A stretch of 31,161 nucleotides of DNA from CAZMVU01 sp964569295 (GTDB taxonomy: Bacteria; Hydrogenedentota; Hydrogenedentia; Hydrogenedentales; JAGMZX01). The first letter of the stretch is position 1. The number at the start of each line of letters is the position of its first letter. This document shows positions 11,462-19,902 of this stretch, one piece after another. The stretch spans positions 1 through 31,161 of the forward strand of contig CAZMVU010000034.1 in the NCBI GenBank assembly GCA_964569295.1, written 5' to 3'. Below the pieces are notes generated by a model. That model did no database searches. It worked only from the letters and a program-made list of their open reading frames with translations, and was not told the DNA's origin. A program made the translations under genes and the position numbers.

Positions 11462-11508
11462 CTCATATCCAACGCCGCCGTCTCCTTCTATTTCACTTCT
11501 TCTCTTCG

Positions 11509-11762
11509 GGGTGCAGTTCTTCTACTACCGATGTTTTGGTTCCTTCGGTGCCAGTTGTCAGCAAGCAAAACGGGACTGACACAAGCGAGTGAGTCCCCGA
11601 GCGAGACGGGTCTGTCCCTGGTTTTGCGGCCTTGGAGAAAAGCGTCGCGAATTTCTCCAAATTTCGCAAGAAAGGGACAGTCCCTGCTCGCGGACTCGCG
11701 AGGCCAGTCCCCTTTTTGCTTCACTTTTTCACCAACAGCGCGGTAATACAAGAACTGCGCCC
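11509..11762. mobile_element. MITE-like element, copy 1 (complete)
   Basis: A 254-bp element bounded by 22-bp terminal inverted repeats at 11509-11530 and 11741-11762 (19 of 22 match; outer bases GGGTGCAGTTCT and AGAACTGCGCCC). It is flanked by 8-bp direct repeats TCTCTTCG (11501-11508) and TCTCTTTG (11763-11770), as expected for target duplication. Inside are hairpin-forming blocks: GGGACTGTCC-type repeats around CTCGCG-loop-CGCGAG, and a second stem beginning GCAAAAC. It is non-coding; the ORFs crossing it are frame accidents. It is inverted relative to the copy at 24227-24485. The following 11771-11825 is a CTTCGTGTTCTTTGTG-type stretch of unknown role. Confidence 0.8.
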
Positions 11763-11825
11763 TCTCTTTGTGAGTTCTTCGTGTTCTTTGTGCCTTTGTG
11801 GTGAATCCCTAAAACAAGATTTGCC

Positions 11826-14792
11826 TCACCAGCGCAACGGCCGCTGCCAGGCCTCCTTCAAGTCCTGGAGCGGCGCCTGCACGCGCTGGCCGTTGCGGCA
11901 GGCGATGCTGAAGGTTACATCGGGCGTGACGACGCCAAGGTGGTGGACGCCTCCCGTGCCTTCCATGTGCGCGGTGAAGTCGGCTTCTTTTTCCGCGGGT
12001 ACGGTGACCACGAGGCGGCTTTGCGATTCGCTGAACAGGGCCACCACGTTCTTTTCGATGCCGAGCCCTGCGATGTCGAGGTTCATGCCGAAGCCGCCGG
12101 CAAAGGCCGACTCCGCCAGCGCCACGGCCAGGCCGCCATCGGAGCAGTCATGGCACGAGGCGATCAGCCCCCTGCCGACGGCGTCCGCCAGTTTCTCGTA
12201 GCGTTTGCGCGCGGAGGCGGTGTCGACCTTAGGCACGTTTTTTCCGAGCTGGCCGCGCAGCGCGAGGTATTCGCTGCCGCCCAGCTCGTCTTTCGTATCG
12301 CCCAGCACATAGACCACATCGCCCGGCTTCTTCACATCCATCGAGACGACCCTGGTGGCGTCGTCGAGTATGGCGGCGGCGGTAAACAGGACGGTCGGCG
12401 GAATCGAGATTTTGGTGTCGCCGATTTTGTAGTCGTTCTTCATGCTGTCCTTACCGGAGATCAGCGGGATATCGTAGCCCACGCACACGTCATAGAGCGC
12501 TTGGCACGTGCGCACGAGCTGGGCGAGCTTGTGGCGGCCGTCGGGCGTCTTTTCACTTTCGACGGGGTCAGGCCAGCAGAAGTTATCCAGCCCGGCGATG
12601 GTTCCCATGCGCGCGCCGACGGCCACGAGATTGCGCACCGTTTCGTCGATGGCGCAGGCCATCATGTGGTACGCATCGATATCGGCGTACTTCGGCGTGA
12701 TACCGCACGCCACGGCGATGCCTTTGTTCGATCCATGTACAGGACGGATAACCCCGGCGTCTCCCGGGCCGTCGTTGGTCACGCCCTGGAACTGCTTGAG
12801 CACGCTCTGCGCCTGCACCTCGTGGTCGTACATGCGCACGAAGGGTTCCTTGCTGCACACGTTGAATGTGCCAAGCACGGCTTTGAGATCGGCCGTGAGA
12901 TCCGTGTCCTCGATAATGATCTCAGGCGCGGGGGCTGGCGGTCCCCATTGTGCACGCAGCTTCATCCTGGGTACACCGTCGTGCAGGAAATCCATGTCGA
13001 GTGCGCCGATGCGCGCGCCGTTGTAGAAGGTCTCGAGTTTGCCGGAATCGCTGAACTTGCCGAGCACGGTCGCCTCGACCTCACGGCGTTTCGCGAGGTC
13101 CATGAACGGGTCGATCTTGTCCGGCGGGATGGCGAGGGTCATGCGTTCCTGCGCTTCCGAGAGAAAGATTTCCCACGGCGCCAGCCCCGCGTACTTGAGC
13201 GGCGCACGGTCCAGATGCACGACGGCGCCGCCGCTGCCCCGGGCCATCTCGCCCACGCTCGAGGACAAACCGCCGGCGCCGTTGTCGGTGATGTTGTTAT
13301 AGAGTCCGAGATCGCGCGCCTCGAGGAGCAGGTCGCTCATTTTCTTCTGGGTGATCGGGTCGCCTATCTGTACGGCGGTAGCGGGGGAGCCCTCGTGCAG
13401 CTCTTCGCTCGAGAAGGTCGCGCCGTGGATGCCGTCTTTCCCGATGCGGCCGCCCACCATGACCACGAGATCGCCGGGGTTCGCCTTTTTCTCGTGGCTC
13501 GGGCGTCCGGCGACGGTGCGCGGAATGATGCCGCCGGTACCGCAGAATACCAGCGGTTTGCCGAGGAACCGGTCGTGGAATACGATGGCGCCGTTCACAT
13601 CGGGGATGCCGCTCTGGTTGCCGCCGTCTTTCACGCCCGCATGCACCCCGCGCAACACGCGCCGCGGATGGAGCAGCCGCGCGGGAATTTCGCCCTCGTA
13701 GTTGGGTGGCGCGAAGCAGAACACGTCCGTGTTGAAGATGCACCGGCAGCCGAGTCCCGCGCCGAGAATGTCGCGGTTGACGCCCACGATCCCCGTCATG
13801 GCGCCGCCGTAGGGGTCCAGCGCCGAGGGGCTGTTGTGGGTTTCCGCCTTGAGTGCGAAGTCGTGATCCTCATCGAACCGGATAATGCCCGCGTTGTCGT
13901 CAAACACGCTGACCAGCCAGTTCACGCGCTTTGCCACTTCCGACGTTGTCCCTTTCACGTAGGTGTTGAACAGGCCGTCGATGGTGTGGACCTTTCCGCC
14001 GGGGCCGGTGTATTCGATCTCGGCGCTGAAAATCTTGTGCTTGCAGTGTTCCGACCAGGTCTGCGCGAGAATCTCGAGTTCGATATCCGTGGGCCGCTCG
14101 GGGAGGCCATGTTCCGCGCGCCACGCGCGCACGTCGTCGCGCCGGTAATAGGCCTGGATGGCCTGCATTTCACCGAGCTCGAGGGCGAGCATCATGTCGC
14201 GGCTGAGCCGCACGAGTTGGTCATTGTCCACCTCGAGATCGATCTCGTGCACCGTGGGGTCGCTTAGTTCGGTCACGATGGGTAACGGCAACAACGGCGC
14301 ACCGCCGAGTTCCGCCATCTCTGGGTTCGACTTGACGACCCACGTCTCGATAAGTCCGTTGCCGAGGGCGTCCCGGGCGATGCGTTCGCACGCAGCATGA
14401 TCGAGGCCGCCGCTGCGCAAGGCGTACTGGGTCGACTTAAAGACCGTCTCGCCGGATTCGAGGCGGTGGCCGAGGACATCGTCCACGCCTTCCGCCGAAC
14501 TTTTGCCCACGTTGTCCGTGACGCCCGGCCGGAATCCCACCTCGATGACGTAGTCGAAGTCGTAGGCGAGGGAGGCATCGACCGCGGACTGCTGGATCAC
14601 GGGGTCCGTGAACAACTCGCGGCGCACGGCCTCGAGTTCGTCGAAGGTCAGGTTGGCGTGGATGGTGTAGACGTCGATAACGGTCACGTGGTCGACATGG
14701 ATGCCGAGGTCTTCCGCCAGCCGCGCACGCACGGCCTCGCCCGCGGGGTCCGCCAGCCCCGGCTTCATAGCCACTTCAATCCGGCTAGCCAT
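11826..14792 (-). CDS. purL: Phosphoribosylformylglycinamidine synthase PurL with fused PurS-like N terminus
   Basis: A 988-residue ATP-dependent FGAM synthase that converts FGAR plus PurQ-derived ammonia to FGAM. Residues 1-175 contain two PurS-like repeats (start 'RIEVAMKPGLADPAG' and 'YVIEVGFRPGVTDNVG'), so PurS is built in and internally duplicated. The synthetase body follows: 'AQTWSEHCKHK' with the conserved His, 'ALKAETHNSPSALDPYGGA', 'DGGNQSGIP', 'NGAGGLSSSVGEMA', then the second half with 'SGKDSMKND' and 'CHDCSDGGLAVALAE'. There is no C-terminal amidotransferase domain, consistent with the separate purQ. The start overlaps the purM stop by 8 bases (ATGGCTAG), which suggests coupled translation. 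Confidence 0.95.
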   Translation of the reverse strand: MASRIEVAMKPGLADPAGEAVRARLAEDLGIHVDHVTVIDVYTIHANLTFDELEAVRRELFTDPVIQQSAVDASLAYDFDYVIEVGFRPGVTDNVGKSSAEGVDDVLGHRLESGETVFKSTQYALRSGGLDHAACERIARDALGNGLIETWVVKSNPEMAELGGAPLLPLPIVTELSDPTVHEIDLEVDNDQLVRLSRDMMLALELGEMQAIQAYYRRDDVRAWRAEHGLPERPTDIELEILAQTWSEHCKHKIFSAEIEYTGPGGKVHTIDGLFNTYVKGTTSEVAKRVNWLVSVFDDNAGIIRFDEDHDFALKAETHNSPSALDPYGGAMTGIVGVNRDILGAGLGCRCIFNTDVFCFAPPNYEGEIPARLLHPRRVLRGVHAGVKDGGNQSGIPDVNGAIVFHDRFLGKPLVFCGTGGIIPRTVAGRPSHEKKANPGDLVVMVGGRIGKDGIHGATFSSEELHEGSPATAVQIGDPITQKKMSDLLLEARDLGLYNNITDNGAGGLSSSVGEMARGSGGAVVHLDRAPLKYAGLAPWEIFLSEAQERMTLAIPPDKIDPFMDLAKRREVEATVLGKFSDSGKLETFYNGARIGALDMDFLHDGVPRMKLRAQWGPPAPAPEIIIEDTDLTADLKAVLGTFNVCSKEPFVRMYDHEVQAQSVLKQFQGVTNDGPGDAGVIRPVHGSNKGIAVACGITPKYADIDAYHMMACAIDETVRNLVAVGARMGTIAGLDNFCWPDPVESEKTPDGRHKLAQLVRTCQALYDVCVGYDIPLISGKDSMKNDYKIGDTKISIPPTVLFTAAAILDDATRVVSMDVKKPGDVVYVLGDTKDELGGSEYLALRGQLGKNVPKVDTASARKRYEKLADAVGRGLIASCHDCSDGGLAVALAESAFAGGFGMNLDIAGLGIEKNVVALFSESQSRLVVTVPAEKEADFTAHMEGTGGVHHLGVVTPDVTFSIACRNGQRVQAPLQDLKEAWQRPLRW

Positions 14793-15852
14793 AGTTCACG
14801 TTTCCTGCATACTGTACGGCGCCCTTACCTTTTCCGACACGCCCGATGACATATGCGTCTTTCCCGGCCATCTGCACGCCTTCGATGGCCTGTTTTGTCT
14901 GGATGGCGGGCACCACGAAGATGAGCCCGATGCCCATGTTGAAGGTGCGCAGCATTTCTTTCGGAGCGACATCGCCTTGTTCCTGCAAGAACCGGAACAC
15001 CGGCGGCACGATCCAGCTATCGAGGTTGATTTCGTAGGAAAACCCCATGTCTTTCGGCGCAATGCGCGGCAGGTTGTCGGTCATGCCGCCGCCGGTGATG
15101 TGCGCCATGCCGCGTACATCGACAATTTTCATGACGATCTGCATGAGTTTGGCGTAGGCTACGTGAGGCTCGAGGAGTGCATCGGCCACCGATCGGCCCA
15201 CGCCGGGCATTTCATCCTCGGGATCGAGGCCGGCCACTTCGAAGACGATCTTACGCGCGAGGCTGTATCCGTTGGTGTGCAGGCCGGACGACGGCAATCC
15301 GATGATGGCGTCGCCCTCTTCGATGCGGCTGCCATCGACCACATGCTTGCGGTCGACCACGCCGACAATCGTACCGGCGAGATCATATTCGCCTTGCTGG
15401 TACATGCCCGGCATTTCCGCCGTCTCCCCGCCGATAAGCGCGCAACCGGCATAGCGGCAGCCGGTGGCCAGCCCGCGGATGACATCCTCGATGACCGTCG
15501 GGCTCATGTGGCCCGTGGCCAGGTAATCGAGGAAGAAGAGCGGCCGTGCACCCTGCACGAGGATGTCGTTCACGCAATGTGACACCAGGTCTATCCCGAC
15601 GGTGTCGTGGCGTCCGGTCATGAAGGCGATCTTGAGCTTCGTGCCCACGCCATCCACCGAGGACACCAGTACCGGCGCTTCCATGTCCTTCACATCGAGT
15701 TGGTACATGGCGCCGAAGCTGCCTAAGTCCTGTAGCACGTTGTCGTTAAACGTACGCAGCACGGCCTCTTTCGCATTGGCCAGTGCCTGGTTCGCGGCGT
15801 CGATATCGACCCCGGCATCCTTATAACTCAAACCCGGTCGTTTTTCGTCCAT
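14785..15852 (-). CDS. purM: Phosphoribosylformylglycinamidine cyclo-ligase (AIR synthetase)
   Basis: 355 residues. It closes FGAM to AIR with ATP, the step directly after PurSL/PurQ. Clear family motifs: 'LSYKDAGVDID' near the N terminus, 'VSSVDGVGTKLKIA', 'NDILVQGARPLFFLDY', 'GCALIGGETAEMPGMY', 'GLPSSGLHTNGYSLAR' and 'GMAHITGGGMTDNLPR'. Length is usual for the family. The start ATG at 15852 has GGGAG in the leader. A 259-base gap without a plausible gene separates it from the HAD gene upstream, so it may have its own promoter. That gap contains GGGGACAGACAC at about 16013, which resembles part of the MITE-like repeats. Confidence 0.96.
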   Translation of the reverse strand: MDEKRPGLSYKDAGVDIDAANQALANAKEAVLRTFNDNVLQDLGSFGAMYQLDVKDMEAPVLVSSVDGVGTKLKIAFMTGRHDTVGIDLVSHCVNDILVQGARPLFFLDYLATGHMSPTVIEDVIRGLATGCRYAGCALIGGETAEMPGMYQQGEYDLAGTIVGVVDRKHVVDGSRIEEGDAIIGLPSSGLHTNGYSLARKIVFEVAGLDPEDEMPGVGRSVADALLEPHVAYAKLMQIVMKIVDVRGMAHITGGGMTDNLPRIAPKDMGFSYEINLDSWIVPPVFRFLQEQGDVAPKEMLRTFNMGIGLIFVVPAIQTKQAIEGVQMAGKDAYVIGRVGKGKGAVQYAGNVNYG

Positions 15853-16111
15853 GGGGTACTCCCTCTCGGAAGGCTGGGGGAAACGCGCTCAGGATACGCT
15901 CCGGGGCCGTTCAACGCAAGTTACACGCCTCGATTACCCGCGCACATGCCGCTCGTTGTGTGGTAACGCGCGAATGAGCAAACCGCGCGCGCCTGGAAAT
16001 GCCGTCACACTGGGGACAGACACTTGCGTGCGTTGCCGATTCGCGGCAGCAGGTCAACGATGGAGTCCTGTGCCAGGGGCGCGGCAGCGCAAACTCCGGC
16101 GCTTGTCCTCT

Positions 16112-16771
16112 TTAGCGCATGGCCCGCAAGATATGCGCGCGTACGCCGTCGAGGTTGTCGTAGACTGCCTCGGTGCCGAGGCCTTCCAGTTCCATGCGCG
16201 AGGCGGGACCGGTTGTCACGCCGACCATCCGTGCGCCGGCTGCTTGCCCGGCGCCGGCGTCGTAATGCGTGTCGCCGACAAGAAAACATGCCTGAGGCGG
16301 CACCCCGAGTTGCCGGGCACACACTTCGACCGCCTCGGGATGTGGTTTGTGGCGGGTTACTTCGCCGGGGCCGATACGCGCGGTGAAGTAATCGAGCACA
16401 CCGAGATGCGCGAGAATCTGCTCGGCATACACCCGGGACTTCGACGTGGCGAAGCCCAGTGCGAGCCCGGCCGCGCGGCACGCCTCCAGAATCTCGCGGG
16501 CGCCGGGCATGAGGTGCGTGCGGCCGCAGCATTCGACGGCGTAGAAGCTGCGGTACGTTCTCGCGCAATCCACCGGATCGCACGCGGGCCAGAAAAGCTG
16601 AAACTGGTCTTCGAGGGGTGCGCCGATGACCGCCACAATCGACTCCGCTGCGGGCCGCGGACGTTTGTAGTGATCGAAGGTTTTGTGGAAACACGTGACA
16701 ATGGCGTCCGTCGAGTCGATGAGTGTGCCGTCGAGATCGAAGATGACAGCCCGGGGCGTTACCAGCGCCAT
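16112..16771 (-). CDS. HAD-superfamily phosphatase (Gph/PpaX-like)
   Basis: 219 residues from ATG at 16771. I preferred this over upstream starts because GGAGGA lies exactly 6 bases before it. 'AVIFDLDGTLIDS' supplies the nucleophile Asp12 and Asp14. 'FATSKSR' is motif II, 'HKPHPEAV' carries the motif III Lys, and 'FLVGDTHYDAGAG' carries the motif IV acids. A helical cap lies between motifs I and II. Phosphoglycolate phosphatase or pyrophosphatase PpaX are the nearest well-known types, but substrate cannot be decided from sequence. The gene overlaps the DUF2804 stop by 13 bases, so the two are likely co-translated in the purN operon. Confidence 0.87.
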   Translation of the reverse strand: MALVTPRAVIFDLDGTLIDSTDAIVTCFHKTFDHYKRPRPAAESIVAVIGAPLEDQFQLFWPACDPVDCARTYRSFYAVECCGRTHLMPGAREILEACRAAGLALGFATSKSRVYAEQILAHLGVLDYFTARIGPGEVTRHKPHPEAVEVCARQLGVPPQACFLVGDTHYDAGAGQAAGARMVGVTTGPASRMELEGLGTEAVYDNLDGVRAHILRAMR

Positions 16772-17778
16772 CGGCATTCCTCCGCCCAGCCGGGCAGGTG
16801 GCCGATTTCGAGCGGGCGGTTGTCCACGCGCACGGTCCCCGTGAAGTGGCCGAAGCACTGATGCGTGTTCGCCGCGATGAGCCCGAGGTTGATGCGCTCG
16901 GTGCGGTCGTGGAACGGTGTGAACGCAAGGGCCACGTTTCCGGAGCCGGGCGTATGCACGCGCCAGGGGCGCATGAAATCCGTGCGGTCCGGTGTGAAGA
17001 CCACGTCCTCGTGCAGGGGATATAGCCGGCCATTGATGAACACGCCGTTTTCATGAGCGCCCGTATGGTCCGTCCACTGACCGCCGAAATTGAGCCCCAC
17101 CATGTCCGGCCCGATGCGTCCCGCGGCCGCGGCCCAGTTCCACACACTGCGGTAGGGCCATCGGCCGCGGCCATAATCGAGCACGGCCCATGTGCGCTGG
17201 GGTGCGAACGTGAAGTTTTTGTCGCCCCAGGTGAGCGTGCCGGAGGCTGGCAGGGCCACCTGCTTCGAGGTGAACTGGAACCGGCGTTCGCTCCACGGGA
17301 CCACCACATTCAGGCTCTCGTGTTCCGGCGGCCGGGTCACCGTGAACCGCGCTGTCAGCGGTAACTTGGCGAGCCGCCCGTCAAACGCGATGGTCACCTG
17401 GTCCTCCTTGTCGTCGATGGCGAGATCGAAATGCCTCGCATGAAAACCCGCCTTGCCCGTCACGCCAACGGGCAAGGGCAGCCGTTTGCGCGGCAATAAC
17501 CGCTGCGCGGCCGTCTGTGCGAGGCGGTTCGCGGCGAAGTCGAGCACGTACACCGCGCCGAAGGCCAAATAATCGATGTCGGCAATGGCCGGTGAGAAAA
17601 AGGCATCGTCGCCCATGATGCCCCAGTAATGCCAGCGTTTGTTGCGCGGCCAGCCGCCGGTGAGGTTGCAGCGCAGGTTCGGCCGGCGGGACCAGCCGAG
17701 CGCTGCCGGGTTCAGGCTGCCGCTGGCGGTACACAGGTCGGCGGGTTCGGTGCGTTCCTGAGGTGGTGTTGCAGGCAT
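16759..17778 (-). CDS. DUF2804 family protein
   Basis: 339 residues with the DUF2804 hallmark start 'LNPAALGWSRRPNLRCNL' and 'KRWHYWGIMGDDAFFSPAIADIDY', and later 'FAPQRTWAVLDYGRGRWPYRSVWNWAAA' and 'GLNFGGQWTD'. The family is beta-rich and its biochemical role is unknown to me; lipid- or carotenoid-related folds have been suggested for similar proteins, but I would not assert this. No signal peptide or membrane segment is seen. It sits only 4 bases after purN and overlaps the HAD gene, an unexplained position inside a purine operon. Confidence 0.85.
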   Translation of the reverse strand: MPATPPQERTEPADLCTASGSLNPAALGWSRRPNLRCNLTGGWPRNKRWHYWGIMGDDAFFSPAIADIDYLAFGAVYVLDFAANRLAQTAAQRLLPRKRLPLPVGVTGKAGFHARHFDLAIDDKEDQVTIAFDGRLAKLPLTARFTVTRPPEHESLNVVVPWSERRFQFTSKQVALPASGTLTWGDKNFTFAPQRTWAVLDYGRGRWPYRSVWNWAAAAGRIGPDMVGLNFGGQWTDHTGAHENGVFINGRLYPLHEDVVFTPDRTDFMRPWRVHTPGSGNVALAFTPFHDRTERINLGLIAANTHQCFGHFTGTVRVDNRPLEIGHLPGWAEECRWRW

Positions 17779-17782
17779 CGTC

Positions 17783-18418
17783 TCAGCACCCGTTGTCCGG
17801 TTTGGCGAAGATGCGCACCCGCCTTCCCTCGACCTTCAAACGTCCTTCGGCAAACAACTGGATGGCTTTCGGGTAGAGTTCCCGCTCTTTTGCCTGTACG
17901 CGTTCCGCGAGGGTGTCCGGCGTGTCGTCCTCGTGCACGCGGACCGCCTCTTGCAGGATGATTGGCCCGTTGTCGTACTCCTCGTTCACGAAGTGCACCG
18001 TGGCGCCGGTTATCTTGGCGCCGTAGTTGATGACCGCCTCGTGCACGTGATGGCCATACATGCCCTTGCCGCAGAATGCCGGTATGAGCGCGGGATGCAC
18101 ATTCACGATGCGGTTTTCATAGTCTTCCGGTACGGCCAGCAGCGACATAAACCCTGCCAGTACCACGAGGTCTGCTTCGTGCTTGCGCACCTCGGCCCAG
18201 ATGTCGCCGCTGAATTCCGCCAGATGCGGGTATTCGCGGCGGGGGAACACGGCCGTGGGAATGTGTGCCTTGTTCGCGCGCACCACGCCGTATGCGTCGC
18301 GCCGCGAAGACAGGACCGACACCACCTCGGCATCGAGCTTGCCCTCGGCAATGTGGTCAAGAATGTTTTGCAACGTGGTGCCGCTTCCGGATAGCAACAC
18401 GGCAAGTCGTACTGGCAT
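17783..18418 (-). CDS. purN: Phosphoribosylglycinamide formyltransferase
   Basis: 211 residues from ATG at 18418, chosen because AGGAGA lies just upstream and the family begins here ('PVRLAVLLSGSGTTLQNIL'). It transfers the formyl group from 10-formyl-THF to GAR, giving FGAR for PurSL/PurQ. The catalytic triad is visible: Asn and His in 'NVHPALIPAF', and Asp in 'GATVHFVNEEYDNGPII'. Length is typical. It heads the minus-strand purine cluster, with the following genes 4 bases away or overlapping, and is divergent from the etf operon across a 529-base intergenic region. Confidence 0.94.
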   Translation of the reverse strand: MPVRLAVLLSGSGTTLQNILDHIAEGKLDAEVVSVLSSRRDAYGVVRANKAHIPTAVFPRREYPHLAEFSGDIWAEVRKHEADLVVLAGFMSLLAVPEDYENRIVNVHPALIPAFCGKGMYGHHVHEAVINYGAKITGATVHFVNEEYDNGPIILQEAVRVHEDDTPDTLAERVQAKERELYPKAIQLFAEGRLKVEGRRVRIFAKPDNGC

Positions 18419-18811
18419 GGTTTTCTCCTGGCGCTGGGTTCCCGCGCGTTTGCCGCCGCATTCTAACAAATCGCGTTGGGGTGCGGCAGGGTGAAGAATG
18501 GGCGGGTGAGCCGGGAGTGCCGATGCGTGTGCCTGCGTGCCAGCCTGTCTGTCTGTGTGCCAGCCCGTGTGCGTCCTTGTTGACGGCGGGGGGGTGTTGG
18601 CGCCGGCGCCGTTTCCGTGGTTTCATGGGTGGCTGCGATCCTCATCGCATCTGACGCTGGCGGCCAAGGAAATGGGGATGGCTTCAAAGGCCGGTTTCAC
18701 TCTTGTCCCCCGACGCCCCCAACCTCCGCCGCCGCCCAGGGAAAGAAGGGCTTCTGGCCGCGATCCTGCACTTGACTCGCTGCACTCAAGCGTGGCATGG
18801 TGTGCGCATAT

Positions 18812-18833
18812 TTGCCTACCATGCGGTAGGCAA
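18812..18833. promoter_or_regulatory. Operator palindrome 1 (distal) upstream of etfB
   Basis: Perfect inverted repeat TTGCCTACC-ATGC-GGTAGGCAA with 9-base arms and a 4-base centre. The core TACC-N4-GGTA also occurs in the site at 18913. Such palindromes in front of acyl-CoA/ETF operons are typically bound by TetR-family repressors that respond to acyl-CoA. The regulator is not in the window, so its identity is inferred. Confidence 0.75.
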
Positions 18834-18912
18834 GGGCGGCGTTTTCAAACGGTTTATCCGCATCGTACAAGAACTTACGCACATGTATGCCGTGCAGGTA
18901 GCGCTTGATTTG

Positions 18913-18928
18913 TCTACCAGACGGTAGA
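18913..18928. promoter_or_regulatory. Operator palindrome 2 (proximal) upstream of etfB
   Basis: TCTACC-AGAC-GGTAGA, with 6-base arms and a 4-base centre; it shares CTACC-N4-GGTAG with the distal site. Its centre lies 98 bases from that of the distal site, and its end is 19 bases from the etfB GTG start, just before the GAGGAGG ribosome-binding site. Occupation here would be expected to block transcription of the etf operon. Confidence 0.72.
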
Positions 18929-18947
18929 TTGAGGAGGTAAAGGCAAG

Positions 18948-19724
18948 GTGAAAATAGCCGTACTAATCAAACGTGTGCCCGACACAGCCTCGGTCTTCAA
19001 GATCGGGCCGGACGGGAAGTCGGTCGAGTTGTCGGGCCTGAAGTATGTTATGAGCCCCTACGACGAACACGCTGTCGAGGAGGCGATCAAGACCAAGGAG
19101 GCCGGTGAGGCGGAGGTGGTGCTGGTGAGTCTGGGCGGCGAGGAGGTGAAGGAGACCATCCGGCAGGGACTTGCCATGGGTGCGGACCGCGGCCTGCTGG
19201 TCACGGGAGCGGGGCTTGATGGCGCCACGAGCCGGGGCATTGCGGAAGCATTGGCGGCGGCGCTGAAGAAGGAGGCGCCGGACCTTGTGCTCGCGGGGAA
19301 ACAAGCGGTCGACGACGACGCCGCGCAGGTGCCTGAGCGGGTGGGGGAGATTCTGGGGCTGCCCCACGCTTCCGTGGTGACGCGGCTGGAGCTGCGCGAG
19401 GGCAAGGCCGAAGTGGACCGCGAGGTCGAGGGCGGCCAGTATACCCTCGAATTGCCGCTGCCGGCGTTGTTTTCGCTCGAGAAAGGCATCAACACACCGC
19501 GCTATCCCACGCTGCCGAACATCATGAAGGCGAAGAAGAAGCCCATCGATACAGTGACCCTCGCTGACCTCGGCCTCGACGCCGGCGCCCTTGCCGGTGC
19601 GCTCCGCGTGGCAACGATGGCGCTGCCGCGCCAGGACAGGCGCAACAAGATTATCGAAGGCGAACCCGGCGATGCGGTGAAAAGGCTGCTCACGGCGTTG
19701 CGTGAAGAAGAACAGGTGATATGA
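18948..19724 (+). CDS. etfB: Electron transfer flavoprotein beta subunit
   Basis: 258 residues from a GTG start with GAGGAGG 10 bases upstream. With EtfA it forms the soluble flavoprotein that takes electrons from acyl-CoA dehydrogenases. Family features: 'MKIAVLIKRVPDT' start, 'MSPYDEHAVEEAIK', 'ETIRQGLAMGADRG', 'LVLAGKQAVDDDAAQVPERVGEILGLPHAS' with AMP/FAD-binding character, and 'LPALFSLEKGINTPRYPTLPNIMKAKKKPI'. First gene of the plus-strand operon etfB-etfA-FeS protein-acyl-CoA dehydrogenase, downstream of two operator palindromes. Because the partners are a membrane FeS/CCG protein and a dehydrogenase, a beta-oxidation role is more likely than nitrogen fixation. Confidence 0.95.
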   Translation: MKIAVLIKRVPDTASVFKIGPDGKSVELSGLKYVMSPYDEHAVEEAIKTKEAGEAEVVLVSLGGEEVKETIRQGLAMGADRGLLVTGAGLDGATSRGIAEALAAALKKEAPDLVLAGKQAVDDDAAQVPERVGEILGLPHASVVTRLELREGKAEVDREVEGGQYTLELPLPALFSLEKGINTPRYPTLPNIMKAKKKPIDTVTLADLGLDAGALAGALRVATMALPRQDRRNKIIEGEPGDAVKRLLTALREEEQVI

Positions 19725-19730
19725 TTTTGC

Positions 19731-19798
19731 GTTGTGGCCGGTCTCCAGGCCACGCCACTCCAAAAACAGTTGTGGCCGGTCTCCAGGCCGTGCCACTC
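19731..19798. repeat. Tandem hairpin repeat in etfB-etfA gap
   Basis: Two 30-base units (19731-19760 and 19769-19798), 28 of 30 identical, separated by 8 bases. Each contains a hairpin: GTGGCC-8 base loop-GGCCAC in the first (19734-19753) and the same with one change in the second. Related GTGGC...GCCAC hairpins follow etfA at 20882 and 20972, so this is a small palindromic repeat family confined here to this operon. It may affect mRNA stability or simply be a spreading repeat. Confidence 0.75.
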
Positions 19799-19902
19799 TT
19801 CGGACCGCAGGGCTCCACCCCCTATGCAAAGGAGACCTTCGGTCATGCCTGTGGTGCGGTGTGGATACCGGCCAGAACAAAAGCAAGATGAGGAGACGCC
19901 CG

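Larger units (their letters stand above)
18419..18947. other. 529-base divergent intergenic region between purN and etfB
   Basis: No gene is supported here; the ORFs crossing it are Pro/Arg-rich frame accidents. It must hold the purN promoter and the etf promoter. It contains a low-complexity stretch of GTGTGCC/GTCTGT-like repeats around 18525-18575 and two TetR-style operator palindromes near the etfB end. I could not identify a convincing -35/-10 pair for either direction. Confidence 0.6.

Noticed and set aside
11488..11751. 87-residue minus-strand ORF
   Set aside because: It runs across the MITE-like element; the same peptide-like pattern appears wherever the element occurs.
11940..14267. 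775-residue plus-strand ORF
   Set aside because: Shadow of purL, which has all its catalytic motifs on the other strand.
15853..16111. Remnant of a repeat-associated transposase gene downstream of the HAD gene
   Set aside because: Only GGGGACAGACAC-like bases are suggestive; no transposase motif could be read in any frame.
18537..18908. ORFs of 60-123 residues in the purN-etfB gap
   Set aside because: Low-complexity, Pro/Arg/Ser-rich, no ribosome-binding site, and they cross the operator sites.
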